Assembly (NCBI RefSeq): GCF_013314975.1
Contig: NZ_JABTYH010000004.1
Span: forward strand, 1-64,000
Direction of reading: 5' to 3'
DNA: 64,000 nucleotides
From: Pseudarthrobacter oxydans
GTDB lineage: Bacteria; Actinomycetota; Actinomycetes; Actinomycetales; Micrococcaceae
The position numbers and the translations under genes were made by a program. This document shows, in pieces, positions 51,744 through 61,082 of the stretch. The notes under the pieces were generated by a model, which saw only the letters and a program-made list of their open reading frames with translations, was not told where the DNA came from and made no database searches. Every line of letters starts with the position of its first letter. Within the stretch, counting starts at the first letter, position 1.

Positions 51744-54515
51744 GTGCTACGCACCGCGTCATTAAGGATTCTTGCAGGACTTACAGCCGGGCTTCTCACA
51801 GTCCTGGCGGCCGGGCCGGGGCCCGCTACAGCCGACGATTACGCACCTTCCGCGTATATCGAGGGCACGGTGACCGCCCCGCCCGGCACCAAACTCGACC
51901 AGCTCCAGGTTCAGATCCATGACATCCAGAGCTATCAAGGACATACCCCCGTTCCGGTTGGCGCCGACGGCCGCTACAGGGCGCCCTACAGCTGGCTTGA
52001 GTACGCCAATGTCAAAGTTCTGGGCGGCGAAACCGGCCTGGCCGACACCTGGTACGGCAACGTCCCCCGGCAGGAGAACTCAACAAACATTCCCGTCAAC
52101 CGCCGGACAGTTACTGGCGTGGACATTGCCATGTCCCCCGGCTCCGCCATCACCGGAGTGATCTCCGCGCCTGCGGGTACTGACCTCACTGGCCTCACCG
52201 TTGTTGCGGTGGGCGAGTTTATTTCCCCACACCGCACAACAGTTCCGGCCATAATCCGATCAGCTGGAGTTGCTCCCGACGGCAGCTACCGCATTGCGGG
52301 CCTCGGCGCCAACACCTACACGGTTCAGGTACAGCCCGGCGCTAACCCCCTGCTGGAAACCTGGTACGGCAGCGGATCCGACGAGCAGGCAGCCAAGCCG
52401 GTGAACGTCGCAGCAGGGACAGACACCTCCGGCATCAACATCAATGTGCTGCAACCGGCCAGCCTCGGAGGCACCGCCGTATTCCCTTCGGGATCGGCGC
52501 CGGAATCCGGCTTTGTCACCTTGTTTTCCGAAAACGGCAACAGAGTAGCCAGCACTACGTTCGGTACTGATGGCGCGTTCCACTTCCCCCAGGTACCGCC
52601 AGGGCCTCTCAAACTCTGCTTCGGCAGCAGCACGCCGGAGTCCGGCTTCGCGTTCATGTGGTACCCCACCGCAGGCCAGTTTGGCTCCGCGGAACCACTC
52701 AACCTGGCACCGGGTGAGATGCGCACGGACCTGCAACTCATCATGAAACCCGGGGGTTCAATTACGGGGACCGTTTCCGGAGCCGATGGCGCCACGGTGG
52801 GCGTCAGGCTCCTGGACTCGCTGGGCCGCATTGTCAGTTCGGCCCGGACCGATGCCGCCGGCAAGTACGTTTTGGGACGGATCGGGCCGGGAGCCTTCAA
52901 GGTGCGGTTCGGTGATGTGGGATTTCGCTCCACCTCTTCACCCTTGATGCCACAGTTCTTTCCGGGACGTGCCGAAGGAGCCGGATACAGTGCAGGCGCC
53001 GATGTCACGGTCTCCGCAGGACAGGCAACATCCGGAATCGATGCCGTCATGACTCGGGGCGGTGCCGTCTCAGGCCTCATCCTCGGTACTGACGGCGCGC
53101 CCCTCACGTCACACTCGGTCAACACACTGTCGCTGAATGGTTCAGTGGAGGAACGCACCGCGTGGACCGATACTTCCGGCAGGTTTTCCATCTCGGGGCT
53201 TTCCGACGGTGACTACATCCTGGAAACGAACTTCGACCCCTATTCCAACAGCCTCTTCCCTCTCGGCCACCTGTATTCAGGAAATGTCCGGGAACGCGAA
53301 AAGGCCCAGACACTCTCCATCCGCAACGGCCAGGCCGTGGACGCCGGGACGCTGTCCTACGCCACGGCAGGCCGGACGCCGTCCCCGGAGGCTGGCAAGT
53401 TCGTCCCGGTTTCCCCCACCCGGATCCTCGATACCCGGACAAGCCTCCTTCCCGTAGCCGCAAACACCAAACGCATTGTGCAGGTGGCAGGAAAAGCCGG
53501 CATCCCCGCCGACGCCAGCGCTGTGGCCCTAAACCTTACGGTGACCGAGCCGTCGTCGTACGGGCACATCTACGCCGTTCCTTTCGGCGCTGGGATACCC
53601 GACACCTCCAACGTCAACTATGACGAGCAGGAGACCGTACCCAACTACGTCATCGTGCCCGTCAAGGACGGCAGGATTGTCCTGGGCAACGAAGGGCAGG
53701 GCCCTGCCCATCTGCTTGCCGACGTCGCGGGCTACTTCACCGGCGGCTTGCCGGCGGACGCCGGAGGTTACCATCCACTCACGCCGTTCCGGGCGGCCGA
53801 CAGCCGTGGCACGGGCGGCACCCCCGGCGGCCAGCAGTTCGATGTCCAGCTGGCGGGCCTGTCCAAAATGCCCACTGACGCCGGGGCTGTGGTGGTGAAC
53901 CTGACAGCAGCCCGCGTCTGGTCCTGGGATACCGGATCACAAACCAGCTATGGCCACCTGACCGCATTCGCCACCGGAACCGCCCGGCCTGCAACCTCCA
54001 ACGTGAACTACGACTGGGCCACGGGTGACACCCCCAACCTGGCCGTCGTACCCGTGAGCGCCGACGGAAAGATCAGCATTGCCAACACCTCGCCCGGATC
54101 CGTGGGCATCATTGTTGACGTGATGGGGTACTTCAGGAAGGGCCAAGCCACTACCGCCGGCACCTACCAGTCCGTGGCACCCAAACGCCTGGTGGATACC
54201 CGCCAGTCCTCCGCTCCGGTGGGAGCTGGAAAAGACATCAGCGTGGCTGTCGCCGACGCACACACCGTCCCGGCGGGCGCGAAAGCGGCAATGGTGAACC
54301 TGACTGCGACCGAACCGAAGTCGTACGGGCACCTCATTGCGTACCCCGCGGGCAAGGCACTGCCCACCACCTCCAATGTCAACTACTCCCAAGGCCAGAC
54401 GGTAGCCAACTTCGCCGTGGTACCCATCGGCGCCGACGGCAGGATCACGGTGCGGAACTCGTCCTCAGGCGGAACCCACGTGATCGTCGACGTCGTGGGG
54501 TACATCCTGGGATAG
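51744..54515 (+). CDS. Large secreted surface protein with carboxypeptidase-regulatory-like repeats and C-terminal NVNYD-type repeats
   Basis: 923 aa from GTG 51744 behind GAAAGGCGG. Signal peptide: LRTASLRILAGLTAGLLTVLAAGPGPATA. The middle (about 30-550) has Ig-like carboxypeptidase-regulatory-type repeats with GVSG..DGTY-like strands. The C-terminal third has three repeats of about 120 residues, each with P-T-R-I-L-D-T-R-type start, NLTVTEPSSYGH, SNVNY and VDVVGYILG-type end (the last at the C-terminus). The same repeat unit occurs widely in actinobacterial wall or secreted proteins. Likely exported and surface-displayed; ligand unknown. No LPXTG sorting signal is seen. Confidence 0.82.
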   Translation: MLRTASLRILAGLTAGLLTVLAAGPGPATADDYAPSAYIEGTVTAPPGTKLDQLQVQIHDIQSYQGHTPVPVGADGRYRAPYSWLEYANVKVLGGETGLADTWYGNVPRQENSTNIPVNRRTVTGVDIAMSPGSAITGVISAPAGTDLTGLTVVAVGEFISPHRTTVPAIIRSAGVAPDGSYRIAGLGANTYTVQVQPGANPLLETWYGSGSDEQAAKPVNVAAGTDTSGININVLQPASLGGTAVFPSGSAPESGFVTLFSENGNRVASTTFGTDGAFHFPQVPPGPLKLCFGSSTPESGFAFMWYPTAGQFGSAEPLNLAPGEMRTDLQLIMKPGGSITGTVSGADGATVGVRLLDSLGRIVSSARTDAAGKYVLGRIGPGAFKVRFGDVGFRSTSSPLMPQFFPGRAEGAGYSAGADVTVSAGQATSGIDAVMTRGGAVSGLILGTDGAPLTSHSVNTLSLNGSVEERTAWTDTSGRFSISGLSDGDYILETNFDPYSNSLFPLGHLYSGNVREREKAQTLSIRNGQAVDAGTLSYATAGRTPSPEAGKFVPVSPTRILDTRTSLLPVAANTKRIVQVAGKAGIPADASAVALNLTVTEPSSYGHIYAVPFGAGIPDTSNVNYDEQETVPNYVIVPVKDGRIVLGNEGQGPAHLLADVAGYFTGGLPADAGGYHPLTPFRAADSRGTGGTPGGQQFDVQLAGLSKMPTDAGAVVVNLTAARVWSWDTGSQTSYGHLTAFATGTARPATSNVNYDWATGDTPNLAVVPVSADGKISIANTSPGSVGIIVDVMGYFRKGQATTAGTYQSVAPKRLVDTRQSSAPVGAGKDISVAVADAHTVPAGAKAAMVNLTATEPKSYGHLIAYPAGKALPTTSNVNYSQGQTVANFAVVPIGADGRITVRNSSSGGTHVIVDVVGYILG

Positions 54516-54629
54516 GCAGCCACGGGGAGAAACCACTCCCCCGAGGCTCTGCAGCACATGCGCAGCCATCTGGAGGAACTGAAACGGCAGGGCATCGAGG
54601 CCATCGACTAACCCGGACAAGGCCGTTCG

Positions 54630-54732
54630 GCCCTACCCACCTCCGGCAAGACGGCACACGCTGAAACAAGCAGGCATCAGGGCCCAACGCCCGAAGATCC
54701 TGCAGCAAGCCCTACCAGAACGCGGGCTCTGA
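54630..54732 (+). pseudogene. Possible decayed fragment of a helix-hairpin-helix protein gene
   Basis: A frame reading PPPARRHTLKQAGI then RAQRPKILQQALPERGL and stop resembles the HhH protein at 47250 (QAGI... GPRAIRLLEAALKERGL) with the middle deleted. No start remains. Weak but consistent. Confidence 0.4.
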
Positions 54733-54745
54733 GGAACGTTCCACA

Positions 54746-55444
54746 ATGCCAATCGCAGAAGGGCGCCACCCCCACCAAGGGCGGGCCGCACACACCAGGA
54801 GCGTACGGGACGGCACCCTCCGGAGGGTCCTCCTGGCTGCCGGGCCGGTCTCCTCGCTGCTCTATGTGGTTGCCACGGACGGGCTGGCGGCATCCCGATG
54901 GGACGGGTACCTCCGCAGCGAACAGATGGTGAGCGAACTGTTCGCGGTGGGATCCCCCGGCCGCGACGTCCTGGTCCCGTTCACGTGGCTCTACACAGCC
55001 CTGTTCGTAGCTTTCGGAGCAGGCGTGTGGAATTCCGTCCACGGGAACCGCGCCCTGCGCATCGCCGGCGGCCTGCTGACCGCGTACGGGCTGTGGAACA
55101 TCATGGGAGCGTTGTACCCGCTGACGCTGGGAGACGAGACGTCCGTTCCCATGCACATCCTCGCCACCAACATCCAGCTCGCGCTGATGGTCGGCGCGAT
55201 GTGCTTCGTGGCGGCGGGATTCCACGGCCGGATGCGGTGGTACTCAATCCTCTCGCTCCTTGCCTCTGCGCTCATGGGCATGGTGGCGTTCATGGCAGCC
55301 CCGGGGCCGAACCTCGTGCTCGGCATCGGGGAGAGAATCAGCATCGGGGCGTTCCTGCTGTGGGTGGCAGTCCTCGCGGTGGCGCTGTGGAGGAGGCCGC
55401 TGTCCGCGCCCGCGGAGGAACGGCGTCATCAGTCCGCTCGTTGA
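54746..55444 (+). CDS. DUF998-family membrane protein
   Basis: 232 aa. Six hydrophobic helices, the N-terminal one after a charged lead (RRVLLAAGPVSSLLYVVATD); the third contains ALRIAGGLLTAYGLWNIMGA, and MHILATNIQLALMVGAM is next. DUF998 is an uncharacterised family of integral membrane proteins. It precedes a DM13 pseudogene with a 6-bp gap, so co-transcription is likely. A role in a membrane redox or protection complex is only a guess. Confidence 0.75.
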   Translation: MPIAEGRHPHQGRAAHTRSVRDGTLRRVLLAAGPVSSLLYVVATDGLAASRWDGYLRSEQMVSELFAVGSPGRDVLVPFTWLYTALFVAFGAGVWNSVHGNRALRIAGGLLTAYGLWNIMGALYPLTLGDETSVPMHILATNIQLALMVGAMCFVAAGFHGRMRWYSILSLLASALMGMVAFMAAPGPNLVLGIGERISIGAFLLWVAVLAVALWRRPLSAPAEERRHQSAR

Positions 55445-55450
55445 GTTGTT

Positions 55451-56031
55451 ATGGGAAAGCGCGCTGCCATCCTCGCGGGTTTGTTCGTGGCTGCAATTGC
55501 GGTGGCTGTAGGACTCTACCTGTTCCAGCCCTGGCGGATCTTCACGAGCTCCACCGTGACCGAGGACATCCCGTCAGCTGCCCCGGCCGCTGCCCCGTCG
55601 CAGGAAGCAACGGCGGAGCCCAGCGCCCCTGCTGCATCCGCCACGCCCGACGCACCGGCCGGACCCGCCGCACCCGCCGCCCCGCGGGAACTGGCGACCG
55701 GCCAGCTCATCAGCCACGAACATGCCAGCTCCGGAACGGTGAGGATTCTTGAGCTCGCCGACGGGAGCCGGATCCTCCGGCTCGAGGGCCTTGACACCTC
55801 TGACGGGCCGGACCTGAAGGTGTGGCTGAGCGACGCCCCCGTCATCGAGGGCCTCGCAGGTGGCACGTCTTCGACGACGGCGCCTACCTGGACCTGGGCG
55901 CGCTCAAAGCTAACAAAGGCGATCAAAACTACGAGATTCCGGCCGCAGCTGTTCTGGGCGACTACACCTCGGTGAGCATCTGGTGTGCCCGTTTCGCTGT
56001 GTCCTTCGCAGCTGCCGAGCTGAAGACGTGA
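55451..56031 (+). pseudogene. DM13-domain protein, interrupted by a frameshift
   Basis: From ATG 55451 the frame encodes one N-terminal helix (AAILAGLFVAAIAVAVGLYL), a Pro/Ala spacer and the DM13 start (RILELADGSRILRLEGLDTS, GPDLKVWLSDAPVIEG), then loses frame at about 55850-55865. The +1 frame continues the same domain (WHVFDDGAYLDLGALKANKG, YTSVSIWCARFAV) and ends at 56031. Joined, the protein would be about 193 aa. One base is gained or lost in GGCCTCGCAGGTGG. Real mutation or read error cannot be resolved. DM13 proteins are secreted or anchored and are proposed to be redox-related cytochrome-like domains. Confidence 0.78.
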
Positions 56032-56160
56032 CCTGCCGGCCGCACCGACCGCAAAGCATCATCCGGCTGCTGCCGCATTAGGGCACTTCTCCCCTGTGCA
56101 CCGGCCGCGTTGGGGGCTAGCCTGTTCGGCATCAGCGTCCACCGCCGTCGAGGAGCCGTT

Positions 56161-56478
56161 ATGCCCGGGTTTGTGCAGATCATCGAATTCAGGACCTCCC
56201 GCATCGAGGAGATCGAGGAGCTGGGCCGTCCTTCACGAACCGGCGGAAGCACCCCGGCCACGTTCCGCAGCATTGTTGCCACCGCGGACCGGGACCATCC
56301 GGGGACCTACTTCACCATCGTCGAGTTCGATTCCTTCGACTCTGCCATGGAGAACTCCGGCCGGCCCGAGACGTCCGAGTTCGCGTCCAAGATGGCCAAA
56401 CTATGCGACGGACCCGTGATCTTCCACAACCTGGATGTCCTGTGGGAGGACACCGGCAACGGCGCGGACCACGGCTAG
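56161..56478 (+). CDS. Small dimeric alpha/beta-barrel-like protein
   Basis: 105 aa from ATG 56161, behind GAGGAGCC; the longer upstream frame is not needed. Regular beta-alpha-beta pattern (FVQIIEFRTSRIEEIEEL, TYFTIVEFDSFDSAM, VIFHNLDVLWED), reminiscent of ABM/ferredoxin-like monooxygenase-fold proteins, but without a recognisable active site. It ends 8 bp before the Rph/PPS-like gene and is probably in the same operon. Confidence 0.68.
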   Translation: MPGFVQIIEFRTSRIEEIEELGRPSRTGGSTPATFRSIVATADRDHPGTYFTIVEFDSFDSAMENSGRPETSEFASKMAKLCDGPVIFHNLDVLWEDTGNGADHG

Positions 56479-56486
56479 GGCCGGCC

Positions 56487-59237
56487 ATGGCCTCTGAAAG
56501 TGCCGGGCAGGCCGGCGACGGCCCGGGCCTGGTTGTTGATCTCAGCCGGCTGGCATCAGCCTCGCTGGCCACGGCGGGCGGCAAGGCCCTCAATCTTGGA
56601 CGGCTCGCCGCTGCGGACTTTCCGGTCCCGCCGGGTTTCTGCCTCACCACCGCCGGCTACCGGGCCGCCGCGCCCCCGGAACTGGACGCCATCGCAGCCC
56701 GCCTGGACGGCGCCGGGCTCGATGGGACTGGAGCGGGAAGCTTTGACGGGGCGCGGAGTCCTGAGGAGACGGGAAGGTACGACGGCGGCCGCGGACTTGC
56801 CGACGACGACCGGAACCATCTCGCGCGGCAGGCACGTGAGGCGGTGCTGGCGGCGCCTGTACCGCCCGGCGTCGAGGCCGCCGTCCGCGGCGCCTACGCC
56901 GCGTTGGGCAGCGGCCCGGTGGCGGTGCGCTCCTCCGCCACCGCCGAAGACCTCCCCTTCGCCAGCTTCGCAGGGCAGCAGGACTCCTTCATCGACGTGG
57001 ACGGGGCCGACGCCGTCGTCCAGGCCATCCGGCGCTGCTGGGCCTCCCTCTGGACGGACCGCGCCGTGGCCTACCGCTCCACGAACGGGATCAGCCACCG
57101 CGAGGTGGGCCTCGCCGTCGTGATTCAACGCATGGTGGAGGCAAACACGGCCGGCGTGCTGTTCACCGCCAACCCCGTGACCGGCACCCGGACCCAGACA
57201 GTCATCAATGCCAGCGCGGGGCCCGGACAGGCGGTGGTGTCCGGCGCCGTGAACCCGGACCACTTCGTGGTGGAGGCGGCCTCGGGCCGGATCCTGCAGC
57301 AGCCAAAGGACCAACCGCCCACCCTGACCGGGGCGCAGCTTCGCGAACTGACCTCCCTCGGTGACGATGCCCAGCACCTGTTCGGCGCACCCCAGGACGT
57401 GGAATGGGTGATCGACGGCGGCGGCACAGCCTGGCTGACCCAGTCGCGGCCCATCACCACGCTGTACCCGCTGCCGGACGACGATCCGCTCAACGGCCAG
57501 GCCGCCCCAGCCGCCACGGACGGCGCAGATACCCGCGTGTACCTGTGCGGGACACTGCTCCAGGGCCTCACGCGCCCCATCACCCCGATGGGACTCCATG
57601 TTTTGGGCCTCATGCGGGGCAGCAACAAGGGCCCGTGGAAATACGCGAACCCTGGATTGCGGATGTACGTGGAGCTCACGCCGATCTTCCGCAACATTTC
57701 CGGCCGCCAGGCCTTGGAGAAGATGCTGCCCCTCGCGGACGGTCGGTCAGCCGCCGTCCTCCCTGCCCTCCTGGAGGATCCGCGGTTCAGCGTTGGCCGG
57801 CCTCCCCGCAGGAAACCCGAGCGCAGGCGCAAAGCCGCCCAGGCCCGGAAGCAGGCCAAAGGCAGCGAAGGCACCCAGAGCCTGGGCCTGGTCCTGGGGC
57901 TCATCCCCGCCATGGTCCGGGCGCTGCTGTGGCCGGACCGGGAACTGCGGCGCGCGCAGCGGTACCAGGACCGCCTGGCGGACCAGCTGGTCCTCCCCCT
58001 GCCGGCCACCGCGGCCAGGCGCCTCCAGCACACCGAGGACATCCTGGCCACCTCCATCAATAAGCTGATCCAGGCCACGCTGCCGGCCCCGTCCGTGGGC
58101 TATCTGACGCTGGCCGCCGCCCGCAGGCTGCTGCGCGGAATTGCCAAGCCGCGTGAGCTTGAGGCTGTGCTGCGCGGGCTTCCCCACAACGTAACCACCA
58201 TGATGGACCTGGAGCTGTGGCATTTGGCGGAGTCCTTGGGCCGTGATCCGGAGGCCCGCCGTGCCTTCATGGAGCTGGAGCCCGGAGAGCTTGCCGCCCG
58301 CTACCGGGCGGGCACACTCCCCGTCCCAGCCCAGTCCGCGCTGCAGGCATTCCTGTCCAAGTACGGCCACAGGGCCGTGGCGGAGATCGACCTGGGCATG
58401 CCCAGGTGGTCCGAGGAACCGGACCACCTCCTCGGAATGGTCTCCAACTATCTCCGTGTGGAGGACCCCGAACTGGCCCCGGACCGCCAGTTCGCCAGGG
58501 CCGCCGAGCACGCCGAGGCCCGGATCAGCGAGCTGGTGGAGCGTGCCGGTACAGAGAGTCGGCTGCGGGGGCGCCTGGTGGCGCTGTGCTTGCGCCGCAC
58601 AAGGCAGCTCGCCGGCCTGCGGGAACTTCCCAAATTCTGCATCGTGCTGGTGCTCGCGGAGATGCACCGGCAGCTGGCGGAGGTGGGCGCCGAACTGGTG
58701 AAGAATGGCACCATTGGCGCCGCCGGCGACGCGTTCTTCCTGGACTTCGACGAACTCCGCGTGGGCCTCCGCGGCGCGGACCTGAGAGGCATCGTCGCCG
58801 CCCGCCGCCGGCTGTACGACGTCGAACTCCGCCGGCGGCGCGTCCCGCGCCTTCTGCTCTCGGACGGCACGGACGTGGAGGCTGCCATGATGGCGGCAGA
58901 GGCCGCCCTGCCCCAGGCTTCCGCGGACCGCCTTGCCGGGACGCCGGCTTCCGCAGGTACTGCCACCGGAAAAGTCAGGGTGGTGATGGATCCGGTAGGC
59001 GCCCACCTGGAACCCGGGGAAATCCTGGTGGCACCCTCCACCGATCCCGGCTGGACGCCGCTGTTCATGACCGCAGGCGCCCTGGTGATGGAGATGGGCG
59101 GCGTCATCTCGCACGGTGCGGTGGTGGCCCGCGAGTACGGCATCCCCGCGGTGGTGGGTGTTGCCGATGCCACCACGCGGCTGCACGACGGCCAGAGCAT
59201 CACGGTGGACGGTGCCGCCGGTACCGTGACCTGGTGA
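56487..59237 (+). CDS. PEP-synthase-superfamily enzyme, possible rifampin phosphotransferase (Rph-like)
   Basis: 916 aa from ATG 56487; the upstream part of the frame is shared with the previous gene. N-terminal ATP-binding domain: GGKALNLGRLAAADFPVPPG, VRSSATAEDLPFASFAGQQD and VIQRMVEANTAGVLFTANPV. The C-terminal swivelling His domain has EMGGVISHGAVVAREYGIP followed by AVVGVADAT. The middle 400 residues are helical and longer than in PPS. HGAVVAREYGIPAVV is closest to the Rph (rifampin phosphotransferase) version of the box; classical PPS/PPDK reads GGRTCHAAIIARE. ATP-to-drug phosphorylation is therefore plausible, but PEP-synthase-like activity is not excluded. It overlaps the SulP start by 4 nt. 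Confidence 0.8.
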   Translation: MASESAGQAGDGPGLVVDLSRLASASLATAGGKALNLGRLAAADFPVPPGFCLTTAGYRAAAPPELDAIAARLDGAGLDGTGAGSFDGARSPEETGRYDGGRGLADDDRNHLARQAREAVLAAPVPPGVEAAVRGAYAALGSGPVAVRSSATAEDLPFASFAGQQDSFIDVDGADAVVQAIRRCWASLWTDRAVAYRSTNGISHREVGLAVVIQRMVEANTAGVLFTANPVTGTRTQTVINASAGPGQAVVSGAVNPDHFVVEAASGRILQQPKDQPPTLTGAQLRELTSLGDDAQHLFGAPQDVEWVIDGGGTAWLTQSRPITTLYPLPDDDPLNGQAAPAATDGADTRVYLCGTLLQGLTRPITPMGLHVLGLMRGSNKGPWKYANPGLRMYVELTPIFRNISGRQALEKMLPLADGRSAAVLPALLEDPRFSVGRPPRRKPERRRKAAQARKQAKGSEGTQSLGLVLGLIPAMVRALLWPDRELRRAQRYQDRLADQLVLPLPATAARRLQHTEDILATSINKLIQATLPAPSVGYLTLAAARRLLRGIAKPRELEAVLRGLPHNVTTMMDLELWHLAESLGRDPEARRAFMELEPGELAARYRAGTLPVPAQSALQAFLSKYGHRAVAEIDLGMPRWSEEPDHLLGMVSNYLRVEDPELAPDRQFARAAEHAEARISELVERAGTESRLRGRLVALCLRRTRQLAGLRELPKFCIVLVLAEMHRQLAEVGAELVKNGTIGAAGDAFFLDFDELRVGLRGADLRGIVAARRRLYDVELRRRRVPRLLLSDGTDVEAAMMAAEAALPQASADRLAGTPASAGTATGKVRVVMDPVGAHLEPGEILVAPSTDPGWTPLFMTAGALVMEMGGVISHGAVVAREYGIPAVVGVADATTRLHDGQSITVDGAAGTVTW

Positions 59238-60925
59238 GGCCGTTCACCGGGCGTTCCGGCTCCCGATCCTGGTGGGTTCCGCCAGCCCTGCGCGGTTACC
59301 GGAGGGAGTGGCTGCGCCACGACCTGCTGGCGGGCACCGCGCTGTTCGCGATCCTGGTGCCCGCGGGCATGGCGTACGCCCAGGCCGCCGGCCTGCCACC
59401 GGTGACCGGCCTGTACGCGACGGTGGTGCCCCTTATTGTCTACGCAATTGTCGGGCCGTCACGCGTGCTGGTGCTGGGGCCGGATTCGTCGCTGGCCCCG
59501 ATGATCGTTGCAGCCCTTGTTCCCCTGGCCGCGGCCAACGACCAGAAATCCGTGGCCCTGGCGGGCCTCCTGGCCATCCTGATTGGCGCCATTCTGCTGT
59601 GCGGTTCGGCGCTGCGGCTGGGAATCGTCACGGGACTCCTGTCCAAGCCCATCCGGCTGGGCTACCTCAACGGCATCGCCTTGCTGGTGGCCGTGTCCCA
59701 GGTTCCCACCCTCCTGGGGATCTCCGTGGAAGGCGGCACGCCCTGGGAACGACTCATCGCCGCGGTACCCAAGGTTCTCGCCGGTGAGACCAACATGGTG
59801 GCACTGCTGATTGGCCTGGCCTCGCTGGCGCTCATCGTGGTCCCCCGCTGGCTGAAATGGAGAATACCGGGCGTGCTCCTTGCCGTGGTCGCGTCCTGCA
59901 TCGCCGTGGCCCTGCTGGAACTCCAGGGGCGCGTCCGGGTGACCGGCGCCCTTCCGCAGGGACTCCCCGCACCGGCCCTTGGCGGCATCGGCTGGGCCGA
60001 CGTCCTGGCGCTGCTGCCCGCGGCCGCGGCCATCGCCCTGATCGTCTTTGTTGACACCGGAACCCTGTCCCAGTCCCTCGCCGCGGCGGAGGACAAGAGG
60101 GTCTCCGGCAACCATGAGATGGCTGCCCTCGGCGCGGCCAACGCCGCCAGCGGCCTGCTGGGCGGCTTCCCGATCTCGGCCAGTACGTCCCGCACCCCTG
60201 TCGCCGTCGAGTCAGGGGCGAAAACCCAGGTCACCGGGGTGGTGGGCGCCGTCCTGGTGCTCGGCTTCATGCTCCTGGCGCCCGGCACCACCGAGTTCCT
60301 GCCGGCCGCCACCCTTGCCGCCATTGTCATCGCCGCAGCCGCGGCACTGGCCGACCCTGCAGGCGTGCGGCGGCTCATCGGCATGAGCCGCAGCGAGTCG
60401 CTGGTCATGCTCGCGGCGTTCCTGGGCGTCACGATCCTGGGTGTCCTCACCGGCATCGCCGTGGCCGTTGGGCTGGCAATCCTGGACTTCCTGCGCCGGG
60501 CCTGGGAGCCCTACCGCGCTGAACTGGTGGACGTGCCGGGGGTGCCCGGATACCACGACGTGAGCCGTCATCCGGACGGGGAACGCATTCCCGGCATGCT
60601 GATCCTGCGCTTCGACGCACCGCTGTTCTTCGGCAACGGGGCACTCCTGGGGTCCTTCGTGCGCAACAAGCTGGACCAGGCGCCGCCCGGCACCGAACGC
60701 GTGGTGCTGGCGGCAGAGCCCGTGACCGGAATCGACACCACCGCACTGGATGAGCTGGTGCAGCTTGACGAATGGCTGGAACGGCACGGCGTGGACCTGG
60801 TGTTTGCCGAACTCAAGGGTCCGGTCAAGGACAGGCTGCTGCAGTACGGCATGGGCGCCCGCTTCTCGCCCGAGCACTTCTACCCGACAGTGAGCGAGGC
60901 TGTGCGGGCGTTCCAGCGGCGCTGA
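59234..60925 (+). CDS. SulP-family anion transporter with STAS domain
   Basis: 563 aa from GTG 59234, which overlaps the previous stop as GTGA; the longer frame upstream would be inside that gene. The N-terminal transmembrane region has the SulP box ILVPAGMAYAQAAGLPPVTG and GLLGGFPISASTSRTPVAVE; the C-terminal STAS domain contains LILRFDAPLFFGNGALL and VVLAAEPVTGIDTTALDELV. The family carries sulfate, bicarbonate, molybdate or dicarboxylates. Substrate not predictable. Translation coupling to the Rph-like enzyme is notable but has no clear biochemical link. Confidence 0.88.
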   Translation: MRPFTGRSGSRSWWVPPALRGYRREWLRHDLLAGTALFAILVPAGMAYAQAAGLPPVTGLYATVVPLIVYAIVGPSRVLVLGPDSSLAPMIVAALVPLAAANDQKSVALAGLLAILIGAILLCGSALRLGIVTGLLSKPIRLGYLNGIALLVAVSQVPTLLGISVEGGTPWERLIAAVPKVLAGETNMVALLIGLASLALIVVPRWLKWRIPGVLLAVVASCIAVALLELQGRVRVTGALPQGLPAPALGGIGWADVLALLPAAAAIALIVFVDTGTLSQSLAAAEDKRVSGNHEMAALGAANAASGLLGGFPISASTSRTPVAVESGAKTQVTGVVGAVLVLGFMLLAPGTTEFLPAATLAAIVIAAAAALADPAGVRRLIGMSRSESLVMLAAFLGVTILGVLTGIAVAVGLAILDFLRRAWEPYRAELVDVPGVPGYHDVSRHPDGERIPGMLILRFDAPLFFGNGALLGSFVRNKLDQAPPGTERVVLAAEPVTGIDTTALDELVQLDEWLERHGVDLVFAELKGPVKDRLLQYGMGARFSPEHFYPTVSEAVRAFQRR

Positions 60926-60937
60926 CCGCAGGATCCC

Positions 60938-61081
60938 CTACCCGAACAGCGCCGCCACCCGGGTCAGGGTCTGGTAGATCCCGTACGCCAGCGGGACACC
61001 CACCAGCGCCCAGGCCACGGCGAGCTTACCGGTGGACATTGTGGCGGGCGCCTTCGCGCCGGGGTTGTGTGCGGTGCTCAT
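60938..61081 (-). CDS. MFS transporter small subunit (47 aa)
   Basis: ATG at 61081 to TAG at 60938 encodes 47 residues: a short charged start followed by one hydrophobic segment (LAVAWALVGVPLAYGIYQTL). Single-helix proteins of this kind are encoded next to OFA-type MFS carriers and annotated as small subunits. The start codon is 1 nt after the OFA carrier stop, so translation is coupled. Too short for standard gene callers. Confidence 0.8.
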   Translation of the reverse strand: MSTAHNPGAKAPATMSTGKLAVAWALVGVPLAYGIYQTLTRVAALFG

Positions 61082-61082
61082 C

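Noticed and set aside
57747..59186. 479-codon minus-strand frame
   Set aside because: Shadow of the Rph/PPS-like gene.
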